From contig NC_016458.1 in assembly GCF_000226115.1 (NCBI RefSeq), positions 4,436,001-4,500,000 on the forward strand: a stretch of 64,000 nucleotides of DNA, read 5' to 3'. The notes beneath the pieces were generated by a model. The model saw nothing but the letters and a program-made list of their open reading frames with translations. It was not told the DNA's origin and made no database searches. The DNA is from Thermothielavioides terrestris NRRL 8126. Taxonomy: Eukaryota; Ascomycota; Sordariomycetes; Sordariales; Chaetomiaceae. Shown here piece after piece: positions 33,818 to 45,381 of this stretch. The position numbers were made by a program, and so were the translations under genes. The number at the start of each line of letters is the position of its first letter. Positions within the stretch are counted from its first letter, which is position 1.

Positions 33818-35629
33818 TTACAGCCTAACGCTGAACAGCATCCTCTCCAGCCCCCGAAAACGCTCTCTCCACACCCGCATTTCCGCGACCCTTCTTCTAT
33901 CCCTCGAACCGCAACACCGTCTTCCACCAATCCGCGGGTACCCAAGGCCTTGGGCGGGACCATACACGCCCGGATGATGATGAGGATACGGGCCACCGCC
34001 AAACGGCCCGGGCCCGCCGCCGCCGTGCCCCGGGCGAACCATGCTCGGCAGCGTGCGCCCGTTCACGTCGTCCTCGCGCCGCGCAGCCATCTCCCTGAGC
34101 AGCAGCGAGGCAATCTCCGGGTTGGCCAGCAGGAAGCCGTTGGTCTCGTGGGGCGCGCGGCGCCAGGGCTGCAGGAAGCCGACGCGCGCGAAGATCATCT
34201 TGAGCAGCGCGTCGTTCTCGGGCAGGCCGTCGTACAGCTTCCGGCAGAGGTAGAGCACCTCGGCGACGGCGGCGTCCGAGCCGGCCGACTCCAGCATGTC
34301 GATGGCCGCGCGCGCGACCTCCTTCTTGAAGCCCTCGAGCAGGAACTTGTTGGCGAGTATGTACATGTCGATGGTGAGCTCGTAGGCGAGGAGCCAGGTG
34401 CGCAGGTCCTCGCCCGCGATGCGGCCGCCGTTGGGGTCCGAGGGCAACCCTGGCGGCGGGGGCGGAGGGCTCATGCGAGGAGCGGGAGGGGCCAGGCCGT
34501 GCCGGTGGCGGTGCCGCAGTGGGCGCCGGAGCTGCCGTTCCGGGTCCACGTCCACGAAGTGGCCTACGTGAGTTGTCGGCGGAGGGATGCGCGGAGCGCG
34601 ACATGACCAGCAGGGAGGACCAGAAGCCGCGGCGCATTGCGGGCAGGTGCAGTTGGGCCGGTGCATGCCTGGGTGTTTCTGGCGAATGCGCTCCCAATGG
34701 CGGTTCTCGCGCTGACGGCGGCGCTCATGTCGGCGGCGGGAGCGGGCGCTGAAGTCGGACTCGATGGAGGACACCGAGTCCGAATCCGAGTCGGCGCCAG
34801 TTTCAGCGATCGCGTTCTCCTTCCCCTTGTCTTGGTCGGGCACTGCTGGGATCGGTTCAGAAAACGGCCGGTTTTGGGCGATCCCTTCGAGCGAAAGCTA
34901 CTTACCCAACACCGAAGCGGCTGGCTTGATGGGCTCATATCTCCCCTCGTAGAGATAGGCGACGAGAAAATGAAAGATGGCGGGGTTCTCTTCTGGAAGA
35001 TCGATAGACTGGGTGCCCGATTCCCTGAAGTCACCGCAGAGAGCTCGTTCAAAGTATTCGGATTTCAAGAGTACTTGTTTATGCACCTGCAGTTGCGGTT
35101 AGCACAGATGCGACATCGTAGAGGTCTGCACGCTGTTCGCTACATACGTAAAAGATCTCCTGATCAGGCACGGCACCGACGCGCAGCGGTATGATCGGGG
35201 AGCTGTAGCGTCTATGCTGGGTATCAGCAACGATGATGACTTGACCGACACAGTACAGTGGCAGCGAGCTTGAGAGACAGATGCGTCGACAGCCTGAGAG
35301 CAGCGACTGACGACATGGGAATGCGGCGATCCGCGCCAGTCCGACTGCCGCCGGGGGTTGCTTCGGCCGAGAGTGAAGCCGGTACAGGGAGATGCAGCTC
35401 ACCCGTCGACGGTCGACAACCAGAGATCCTCCTTTGGATCGAGCGATTCATTGCGCACTGAGGGTTCGGGCACGGAGTCTAGCACGACGACGTCGGGGAC
35501 GGTTGTGGATGGCTCCCTCATGATATCGCCGAGCGTGCGCTCACCCCTCCCGCGGCCGCTGCCGCTGGACTCGGCGGCAGATGGAGCGCCGGCAGCACCC
35601 GCGCTGGCCGCGTGAGGCGCCCCAGACAT
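33818..35629 (-). CDS. BTB/POZ-domain protein
   Basis: Four exons, 35629-35403, 35211-35148, 35086-34906 and 34845-33818, give 499 aa. The spliced sequence reads DLWLSTVDGRYSSPII...VPDQEIFY|VHKQVLLKSEYFERAL, then DLPEENPAIFHFLVAYLYEGRY, a typical BTB fold at about residues 70-160. Next comes an acidic/Ser-rich and Arg-rich spacer with a Cys cluster (CTCPQCAAASGPPCWSC). A helical part (LAYELTIDMYILANKFLLEGF) resembles the BACK-like region after fungal BTB domains. BTB proteins dimerise and often bridge substrates to Cullin-3. The target is unknown. The last 60 residues are Gly/Pro/His-rich followed by a basic end. Confidence 0.83.
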
Positions 35630-36970
35630 TGTTTGCTCTTCGGTGTCTACCTATGAGAGACGAGGCGGAGCGCAACTCGAAGCCAGATGGCGAGCGCGGC
35701 GCAGACGTGATGGAAGGGAGGTCAGGTCGTGTAGAGCGAAAAGAACAACGAGAACTTCAGCCGCTGGAAATCCGCCGACGCTGCGGACAAATACGAGTCG
35801 AGGCAGGTTCCCTCTTTGACTGTGGCAAGGCTGCGAAACCCATCTTGGCCCTCGTGATTGACTCCAAGCACAAGAGACAGCCGGTCGCCGACTCGCCAAC
35901 ACCCAGGCCCACCACCGGTGCACCGGTGCACCGGTGCACTGAGGTTGCCACGGCGGGCAGCAGGGAGTGGTGCACCGGATGGTGGCTCCCAGGCAGCCAC
36001 TTTTATTCCGCGCCGAATGGGGTGCGGCGGTGCGGTTGTGAGACGTTTGCGCGAGTTCAAGCTTCAACACGACGGATGCGATGGAGGAGGGACTGTGGCC
36101 GGCAGCCCTCCCTCTTTTTCTGTGCGCAGGAAACACCGTTGACTGCGCTCCCCTCCATGGCCTGGGTGGATGGTAACCTACGGTAATTTTTATGGGGCTG
36201 CTACAGCTGTGATGTTCCAGATTGTCCAGCCCGGCAGCTGGAGCGGTGATGCAGACAGGACGTGGAAGATGGTTTGGACTTCGGAGGACGGTCAGGTGGG
36301 TATGACAGCGAGGCAGTGGAGGCGGCAAGGCAACCGCGTCGGAACGGTTTGGACGGGTGCCTCGAGCGGGGCTTGCTGTGAGCGCAGCGAATGGAAGCGG
36401 GCAAAGGCGCCAAAACTGACAGGACGAGACATGCTGCGGATCTGCGCAAGGGACAGGGACGGGAATGCATCGGGGCGTCCAGAAGTTGCTTCCTGCAGCG
36501 TGAATCTCGTGCACGGCCCTGCATGCACTGCAGATCGACCCTGGTCAATGGGAGGATGCGCCCCTCCTTCGCCGTGTTAGTGTAGCAACACCAACTCCTG
36601 AGTCCTGGCTTCAATCTTCGCATCACACGTCTCGATCGGTGCATGTAGATCCCGTTCATCTGGTCAGCCCAGACTGGCAAGATAATCAGCGCCGGCGTTT
36701 ACGCTGCTCAATCTCAAAATGCTTCTCATCAATTGGGTGCATGGAAATTGTCCTAGCAGGTATTCTGTCAACCACCAAGGTACCTAGGTACATACCGAAC
36801 TTGGGGGATGTGACGGAGATCGTGCACCACCGGCTGGCGTTGTTTCTCGGGCTCCGTGGCATCAGGACGCTTTGATCCTTGAGCAAAGTGACGGCGTGAG
36901 CCAGTGCGAACTCGCTGTAGTGTATGTACACCCGCTTAGTCTTGTTGGCAACCAACAGGCCTGTGACTGC
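35630..36970. promoter_or_regulatory. BTB gene promoter and helicase 3' region
   Basis: Holds the upstream region of the BTB gene and the 3' UTR of the helicase. A 9-bp palindromic tandem (CACCGGTG spaced by C/G) occurs at 35917-35939. No gene is supported. Confidence 0.5.
35917..35939. repeat. Triple ACCGGTGC palindromic repeat
   Basis: Three tandem ACCGGT palindromes at 9-bp spacing, about 300 bp upstream of the BTB start codon. It could be a multi-site operator or a chance repeat. Confidence 0.6.
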
Positions 36971-39900
36971 TCATTCGTCGTCGAGCTCCTGCTGCATCTC
37001 GATCTCTGCGGAGCTGCTGATTCAGTCACGGTGGATAAAAAACAACCGAGTAATTCGGGAAGGATCTTACGCCATAGTCTGTTTGCCGAGTCGGCGATGA
37101 TCTTCGCTTTTGCCAGCAGTTTCTCCCTGTACTTTTCCTCGTCCTTGGCCCCCAACCTCACCTTGTTCGGCTGTGCTTGCATGAGAAGAGGGAGCAGCTC
37201 CTTCGGGTCCGCGTTCGCCACAGCAGCGATTGTCTTGAAGCCGTTGTCCCAGAAGATCCGTCTGTCCAAGGTTAACTGACTGCTTCCCCGTATGGCAAAT
37301 GGTTGAGGCGCTCTCTTACGCAGTCCTGCTCTTGACGAAGGTAATCTTGGCTAGAGCTAGCAGATCCGACCTGGCCCCAGCCCTCAGCCGGTCTGAGAAG
37401 TGATCGAGTGCAGCAGCCATTGCCCTGGGCTGTGTTAGCAGCTCTCTCGGCAGGCCTTGTGATGGGAGGGCGCCTTACCCCCAACCCATTGTTTCGCAGA
37501 ACTTGATCATGCCAGCAGCAAAGCCCTGACAGGTCTGAGCCAAAGTCTGAACAGACCCCCGCGGCACGTCGTATTTCTGCGCAACCCGGTGTATGGGCAT
37601 CTCGTTACAGAGATCTCGCAGCTGCAAAGCAAGGTAAAATCGATGGTAGCGCCGTGCGACTTCCTTCTCTTCGCTCGTGGACTCACTCAGGGTACCTCCG
37701 TGGAGCCTGCAAACCCATGTCAGCCTAGTGCCAGAATTGTCGAGGCTTTTGACCTACATCTTGTTGACAGTGACGGGCTTAAGTCCAAGAAAGTGCATCA
37801 CCCTGAGACCGCTGTCATCCAGTTGCTGCATCTCGTTCCAAAAGACCCGCCAATTGACCGTGCCTCCTCCCATGTCATGCACCGGTGTAAAGTTGTAAAG
37901 GACATGCATCTCGCCGTCCATCACAAAGGCCTGCAATGCTTTCTTCAGCTCATTGTGGACGAAGAGGCCGTCCTCGGGATCGAGGGACGACGCAACGACG
38001 GCTTTGCCTAGTCGGGTTGCGTGAAAGCTGCCGTCGTCGCCGCGAGTGATGAACTCCATCTTTCGGAGCTCGTCGATGCCGGTCTCGATGCTCTGGCGTA
38101 TCGAGTCTGGCTCTGCCGAGAGCGCCAGCATGGTTTTGCTGACATAGTCGTCAAGAGATTCGCGGCTTGTCGCTAGCCGAATCGCAATGACTTCAAGCAA
38201 GGCCCTACACCACGGTTAATGCGAGTCAACCTCGTCACTGAGCAAAGCGTATCCGGACGCTGACCTTCGAATACGGCGCTGGTCTGAGATGAGACAGCTC
38301 GAGATCTGCGGGAGATCGGCGTGCATGAGATCAACGACGTCCTCCAGGTCGTTTTGTCGACAGCAGAGGTAGGTCTCGCCCACTTCATCCTTGCCCTTCC
38401 TCCCAGCCCTGCCGCGCATCTGACGCCTGGAGGGGGTGTTAGTTGGTGCCTATCTCTGTTGACTTGAGCCATCGGCTTACAGCATAGCAGGGCCGACGAA
38501 GTCGCGCCCCATTCGGGCATCATGAAGAATAACACGCCTGGCGGGCACTGAAGTCGTAAGCCAAGCGAGGCTTTCAAATGATAGCAGGTCAGAAACTCAC
38601 GGTTGATGCCGGCTGCGAGAGAGCAAGTGGCGACGCATACTTTGAGCACTCCCCGATCATACGCACTGGTTATTAACTCTCGCTCTTCAGTTGTGAGACC
38701 GGCCTGGAGTGTCAGCAAAAACGGCCGGCGAGGGCGTCGAGAGAGGGGCCTACATCTACAGCCTTGGTTAGCGGTGCGGTCGCAGAGAGACAGGAGAGTA
38801 CCTTACGATGAAAGGCGACTCCAAAAGGAATGGTCTGCTCCAGCTTTGGGTCGAGCCCCGTGCTCAGGCTCCGCAAGTCCCCAAGAAGGTCCAGTCTCTT
38901 CTCCTGAGTGGCAGGGTCTACCTCCGCAAACATTGGCATCACGCGGCTTATGAGGATGGCATCCGACTCGCAGCCAGCGCGACTGCTTGAGAACACCAAC
39001 ACCCCGTAGCCCGCCCTGGCCGCTTCATTTGCGAGCGCGACCACAGCATTCCGGACCGCGTCTTTCAGCTCCTTGTGGTCCGAAGGTCTAATAATTCGCA
39101 AGGGCTGCACTCTGGGCTCGCTGAACTGACTCCTGGAGTCCAGTTGGTTGACCGTTTTGAGGAGGCTGGCAGTGGTACCCGCAGCATATATCTTCCCTTC
39201 GTAGACGAGGTGTTCGTCAATGGGGACCGGGCGGTAGTGAGTCTCGTAAGAATGGCCTTGTAGCCAGTTTTTGAGGAGTTCGATATTCTGTATCCGTGTA
39301 AGTGTTCACAGGCTTTCTGAGAGGAGGGGCAGGATGGAGCTCCTCGTACTGTGAGTGTGGCGCTCATGCCAATGATCTGAACTGGCTGGCCAAGGCACAG
39401 AACTTTGGTAGCCATGAGCTCCAGCAGGTAACCCCGATAGCCGTCATCGATCATATGACACTCATCCAGGATAACCGCTCGCAAGCTGGAGATGGAGCAA
39501 TCCTCAATCGCTGCGTTCACCAACGAATTTGCCTGCTGCGGTCAGACCAGGATTCCTGGATTTGGTGGGGGGCACTCACCTTCTCGATGGTGCAGACAGC
39601 AATATCAAAGTCCGCCCAAGTGGCCTTGATCTTGCTCCCACCAAAGAAACCAACCACCCGGATGGTGTCTTTGTCAGCCCTGCGAGCCCAAAGCTTCCGT
39701 CTATCATCTTGTTCTTTCTGCCCAAGGTCTCCGCGCAGGATGTTGCTCACTACGTTACGCAGCCAGCGGACCTTTTCTTGAACGAGAGCAACATATGGCA
39801 GCACCAGGATTGCCTTAGCGTCGCGGCTCTCGAGGACCCGTTTCAGCATGAGAATGTCAGCAACAAGGGACTTGCCGCCGCCGGTGGGAGCGCTATAAAC

Positions 39901-40383
39901 GAGATTCTTTTCCCCTGTCAGGAGACCGGGGCCGAGGAGGCATTGTTTCTGCCAAGGATAGATGGACCTTATGCCCAGGGCAGCAAAGTTCGCTACGAGC
40001 TGGCTGGGGAGACCGTAGGCTGGGTGGGACAGGGAAAGCAAAGGGTCGATGGTGGATGTTGGCGTGGCAGCGAAGGCCTGTCTCTGCGAGTACTCGGACG
40101 GCAGAGCCCCGACCGGGGCACCCTCGGCATACTCTACTCGGCTTGCTGTGAGTCTTGGAGCCCCTCCTGAGACGAGAAAGCCGCTCGGGGCACGTTGAGG
40201 AAGCCGCGGTTGTGGCCGCGCCTGCCCCCGCGATGGCTCGGACCGGTCAGAAGAATGCGAAAGCGAAGCATCATATGGCCTCTTTTGGCCGGCAATGATT
40301 GTGGTGGGATATGACTGCTGACGATCCCTTGCAGCCTGCAATGTTGTTGTGTGCCAGATGCCGAGCTTGGGTTTGTCTGCCAT
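36971..40383 (-). CDS. HELQ/POLQ-type DNA repair helicase (Ski2-like superfamily 2)
   Basis: Twelve exons give 935 aa: 40383-39580, 39532-39350, 39287-38807, 38755-38754, 38703-38601, 38547-38481, 38426-38265, 38204-37758, 37706-37479, 37424-37320, 37261-37071 and 37005-36971. Motifs: Q-like IYPWQKQCL, motif I SAPTGGGKS (about 164-172), motif II DECH (291-294), III GMSATL, IV VLVFSSSRAGCE, HHAGLTTEER, V CSLAAGIN and VI RQMRGRAGRKG. A winged-helix/ratchet region follows, then a C-terminal HhH-like part (ANADPKELLPLLMQAQP). The organisation matches human HELQ and the helicase half of POLQ; no polymerase domain follows. Such enzymes act in crosslink and replication-fork repair. The second His of HHAGL is made only if a 2-nt exon is used. 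Without it the protein would read FHRKAGL. Confidence 0.88.
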
Positions 40384-43300
40384 GGCGCATTGTGGTAGGG
40401 TACCGATGTACCCCGGCCAGTACTTCCGGCGAGCTCAACGGGTTGGGGACGGCGCAGAGGCAAACGTCGAATTCATCTCGAAATTGGAATCGGCTCACAT
40501 ATACGCAATGTTAGGAGCGGACATCACCCCTGGCCATGATTCATGTTGCTGAAGGGGTAGTTGCACAATAAGATCCGATCGCTCAAGTCGTGATCCGAGG
40601 TTGGAAGGTGGTTGGTGGTTGCCTGCCATGCTCGGGAGGTCGCGTCTGACGCGCCCCGTTCCCGATGGTCTGGCAAAAGCAGGGGTGGGACTCCACTTTT
40701 GTTCCAGATTGTGGGGCAGAGACAACGGATCGTTCCAGCCCCTGTCACCGACTGGAAACGAACACCAATGCCACGGAGCAGTGAATCCGTGACCACCTTG
40801 ATGCCTACACAGTGTCGCTGTAACTTGGTCAAATCGTTGTCTGCGTATTTGTCAGGTTTCAGGACATCCTGTCGGACAGCGCTTCGCAAGGACAGCAGAG
40901 ACTTGTGTCAAAACGCCAGCTTTAGACACAATGCTGATCCGATGTCTGTCGTCGCGTTTCACACTCGTCTTTCGTCCGGGGACGAACTTGTTGATGCCTT
41001 CGTCCTTTTTACTGAGCTACCAGGTAGGTGCGCCGGGAGATTGCACGGGGACGAACTTGTTGATGCCTTCGTCCTTTTTACTGAGCTACCAGGTAGGTGC
41101 GCCGGGAGATTGCACGCCCAAACAAGTGTGGCTGGGTTGGCAATTGCTGTGCGAAATCTATTAATTCCCAGGCACCAGGACGGCATACATTCGTCACTCG
41201 TGGAACAATCGGACTTTGTTATGGCAGTGGGCCTCGACTGATTTCGTTTCGACCAACAGCACCACAATCGGCTGAACCAGTTGACGCCATTAACATCCAA
41301 CGCGAGGGCAAGTGGCGACATGGAACACGCCAGACAGCAACCATCGGGCAACAAGGCTTCCAGGTTGTGAAGATGGCGACGACCTGCCAAGCTTTGCTCA
41401 CAAACCAATCTTCCACTGTGATCTCACAAGCTGTCTCTGAGAGGACATGGTAGACCAGTCTTTCCGCCGTTGATGGGACCTGTGAGCCGAAACGAATGCG
41501 GGCGGGCCCGGCCTTAGGTTAAATCCCTACATATAGCAGTGGTAATAGGATGTTGGTGGATTATCGACGGAGGTCAAGCCCCAGCCACGGGTACACTCCA
41601 AGGGAGACAGAACCACCAATGCTCCGTCATCTTCATCCTTTCAGTAACTACTTGTCAGGGCTCCGAAATCGCCGCAGTCGATTGCCCGACAAGCGAGTAC
41701 GGCAAAGGTCTCAGGTAACGATGGGAGGTAACCAAAAGACGGCAGTCCCCGGCTGCTGAGTATGGCTCCTTGTCACCGGCCCACCGCCACAGCTGGATCC
41801 AAACCCCAGTGCGGAGAGAGCAGATTCCGCACTGGCTCGGCTCAATCTAATCCTGTCGACTCATCTCGCCTCACACGTTCACACACCCAGATAGCCCACG
41901 CCAACCCCCGCCTCATCCGCCAAATGCCAAACGTACCAGGACTTGGGGAAAGATAGTTACAGTGGGAGTCCGCAGTGTCACTCAGGCCCAAACAGGGTTC
42001 ACTTTTCCCTGGCTTGCTGTCGAATGCGGGAGTGACATGCTTCTCAGAGCATTCGATTCGGCAAAGACACGCGCTCAGACCCGTGTCGTGGAGGCGGATG
42101 GCCATCCGCTCTTCAGATTGCCAGGTGCGTTCAAGCCCCAGCCCTGCTGTGTACCCTAACTCTCGACATGATGCACCAAACAGGTCAGGGTCAGATGGAC
42201 GGCTGGCCCGGAACTGGCGAGTGAGAAACAGGCAGCCCTCTCACTTCATCAGGAAGACCCCAGCTGTGCCAAGCCCACATTCATACTTATTCAACACAAC
42301 ACCAGCTTCCGGCTTGCTGATCATTTGGGACGCTTCGCCCCATGGCTGGCTTCCATTGCAAGATGACCATTTACACCGCAGTCATCCGCCAGAGGGAGGT
42401 TGCAGCAGGAGCTAGGCGGTCACGAGCCCGCAATTTCATGCGTGAGAACACAAACTCAACCGCCGTGGCGCAGGGGTTTCTGTGCAGTGCAGAGTAGTGT
42501 TGTGTGCGGAATACATACAACGGTGAATGTGGAGCTGGGCGCCGAGTTTCCACCTCGCCTCCCTGGAGTCCCTTGCTTGCATTTCACCGACACCAACTTT
42601 TTGAAGGAACCTACCTTATTTTATTGTGTACCCGGTAGTTAGGCCCTGTGCGCTGTGGTTGGGTTGTGTAGAGGGAGAACCCCCCTTGCTGCATGGTAGT
42701 TAAACTCAATGTCTGCTGTAACCGGCCAGATCTGTAACAGGCATCTGCAGCAGCAGAGACGGCGACATCATTTCCAATTACGCGGTCCCTGGTGGCCTAT
42801 CCATGCGAGGGACCATCCATCCCATTGGCAGAGCCCGTTATTTCTCATCAGCGCTGCCTTCTGCGGCGCCGCTCTTTTTCCCCCAACGAGGGAGCGCCAC
42901 TGACCTGACGCCGGAGAACGATGCCAAGACTGTCTCCCGGAAGTGCGTCCCAACGCAGCCCTCGACATGGTTGCCGATCGCTGTCCCACCAAGATTACCG
43001 CGCCGGGCAAAAACGCCTCGACGTCAGTCTGTGGGCGAAGTAGTGCGAGTCTGCCTGTCCTATTCAGAAACATTCAACTTCTCAGTAAGGACAATGGCAT
43101 GCATCTGAGCGGAACATGAAGGCTGGGACGCTCTGAAGACCGAGGCGCTGTGATGCGGGGCACAGACGCCGAATGCCGCGAGACAGGAATTTAAGAGATG
43201 GCATCTTGGGGGTGTGGGGACCCATACCTGGTAGTATCATCCACAGACGGTGCGGCAAGGGAATGAGTGAATGGAGGGGGACATGGAGGCCATCTTTGAT

Positions 43301-45381
43301 CTGTATCAGCCCGAGAAGCAATCGACGTCGGACAAAGAGACGCCATGGCTTCCAGAAAAGGACGCGGGGTGTTCCAGACTAGTGCCGAGCTTTGCACGCA
43401 TGCAGACGTAATCGCCCGACACGACAAACGCATCATGATACAAGCTCTGTTGTCTTTCCCCGGCAAGGAGCGCATTAGTTTACGTGGGGAACTCCAAGCA
43501 TATATGGATGCTCTACACATCATCGCTGGTGTGTCAGGTAGGTGTGCTGGCTTTCGGCTTGTGCTTGATAGGTATTTTGACGGTCGTCGAATGAGAGAGC
43601 CGGCTGTCTCCCGTTCTTCCAGGTTGAAACCCAACCCGCATGTGCATGCGGGAGTGAAAGGGGAAGTGGAGGGGGGGGGGGCTCTTGCCGTTTCCCTTGT
43701 TAATTAACACTCCCTTTGGGAAGTGAACCTCACACGGCCCGCCTAGCTAACAGCTCTGCCTGCCGGCAACCTCCATGTTCCAGTTGCCCATCCCAAATCG
43801 CACTCGGACATCGCCCACAGCGTGCTAAACGCCGGCTCGAGGGGGAGCCAGCCACGAGCGGTTTTCGGCAGGCCGCCGTCTCGCACGGTGTTATCCACCT
43901 TGCTGCTCTTCACAATTCGCAGCACAGGCCATTGGCCGTGCGAAACCACCTAGGTGTCCCCACATTTCCGGTCTGTTGTCATGCCTGGACGGGATATTGG
44001 TTCGTTACTACCACTGGGTACCGTACTCTGTAGCTCAGTGATGCTAGGTATCAAGGACGATGGAATTGTTCCAATTCAGCGAGGGAAATCCGGGAGTCGG
44101 TGCCGTCGGTGAAGACGTCAATTACATGCCACCCATGCTGCCGTGGCCGGGGGTTGCAAGTGGGTGGGTGGCCATCGCTGCGCGCAGGAGGAAGCGGATG
44201 AGGTTGACGAGAGGGTCCCCGGGCCCGAAGTAGCGCGGAAGTATCCCCGTGACCACATGGGGCGGCACAGCCGACGTTGAGACCTGGGCGATGCAAGAAT
44301 GCTAATCCCTGCAGTACGTAATCTCTACCTGGCGCCTCATAGTCCCACAGCGCAGGCGTCGGGCCCACTCTCCTGGCGCGCTATGTACCCGGCGCCCCAG
44401 TTGCTTCGAAGCTTGATGCCAGCCATGCTGCGCAGTATGAGGGTTCCCAGCGAACGTCCCAATGGCGCCGCCTTGCCCGGTGCAGCAACTGCAAAGATGA
44501 CAGGGCGCAGAAAGAGGAGGATATGCAACCAAGGTATTCCGTACCGTGACCGTACCTTACCGACCTAGTGTAGAGATCGCTTTTTTTGCCTTGCCGGCCT
44601 TGCCTTGCCTCGCCGTCCCGATCCCTTCCTGGTCGATTCGACGTTTCTTCGTTTCTGCGTTTCTTCGCGGGTCTCCATTATTACCGACCTGACTTAGCTA
44701 CCTACCTTAAACCTTTTCCGCCCGCATATCTCTCTCTCTCCCTTCCATCCTTCCCATTTCTTCCTCTCCACGAAAGGTTCGTCTTCCCACGCGCCACCCG
44801 GCTCGGCTGGTGTTGTTTGCCCACGCTCATCCCAACTTCGTGCCCTTTAGACGGGCCCGCTCGCATTCTCGCGCCGTTTTCCTTGCCCGGGCGCGACAGT
44901 CACACCTTGGCCGGCCGCTTTTTATAAGCAGCTTTCTGGGAGCCTACCTTCACGAACTCCCACGCTCACTCTCACCCCCTGTCCCCTCTCCCCTTCACCC
45001 TCTCTCGCGTTGGGCCGCATCCCGCGAATCTAAACTTCCCCCATATCACTCGGTTTCCCAGTTCGCACCCCTGCCACCAGTTCCCTCCCTCCCGACAACA
45101 GCGCGACAGAGACGGCTCTGGTAGCTTTCTTTTGCACGGGGCGCCGGATCCGCTGCCGTTTCGTCTTATGGACCGTCGACTACTGACTGGCCCACTCGTG
45201 TCACTTCCCCTTCGGCGGTTTCTGTCACTCCATGGGATCTGGCGCCTTCGCCGTGCCCGCGCTTCTACTTTTCCTTTTCACCCACGGGGCCCAAGACTGC
45301 GCCCTCACTGCCATCTCTCGTTGACCGGCAGCGGGGTCCGGTCACGTTTCCGGCATCTGGCATTTTCTTTCCCTGCCCACC
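40384..45381. other. Five-kb gene-poor region and long C/T-rich leader of the SNT2 gene
   Basis: No reading frame here has a recognisable protein or a consistent exon chain. Composition is normal and not RIP-scarred. A perfect 69-bp tandem duplication lies at 40978-41115 and a poly-G tract at 43671-43681. From about 44580 to 45381 the plus strand is strongly C/T-rich, as in promoters and long 5' UTRs of regulatory genes. An unannotated long non-coding RNA cannot be excluded. Confidence 0.5.
40978..41115. repeat. Perfect 69-bp tandem duplication
   Basis: 40978-41046 and 41047-41115 are identical. Each starts GGGGACGAACTTG and ends GGGAGATTGCAC. Confidence 0.9.

Noticed and set aside
38704..38801. 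Single 98-nt intron model in the helicase (exon ending CGT AAG)
   Set aside because: It keeps the frame but gives FHRKAGL instead of the near-invariant FHHAGL and leaves an internal branch site and AG unexplained; not excluded without RNA data.
43671..43681. Poly-G run as a possible regulatory element
   Set aside because: Eleven G residues with no partner sequence or nearby gene; could be chance or a sequencing artefact.
43345..43707. 120-codon open frame with ATG in the gene-free region
   Set aside because: Composition is not clearly coding, no recognisable motif, and the opposite strand is open over much of the same stretch.
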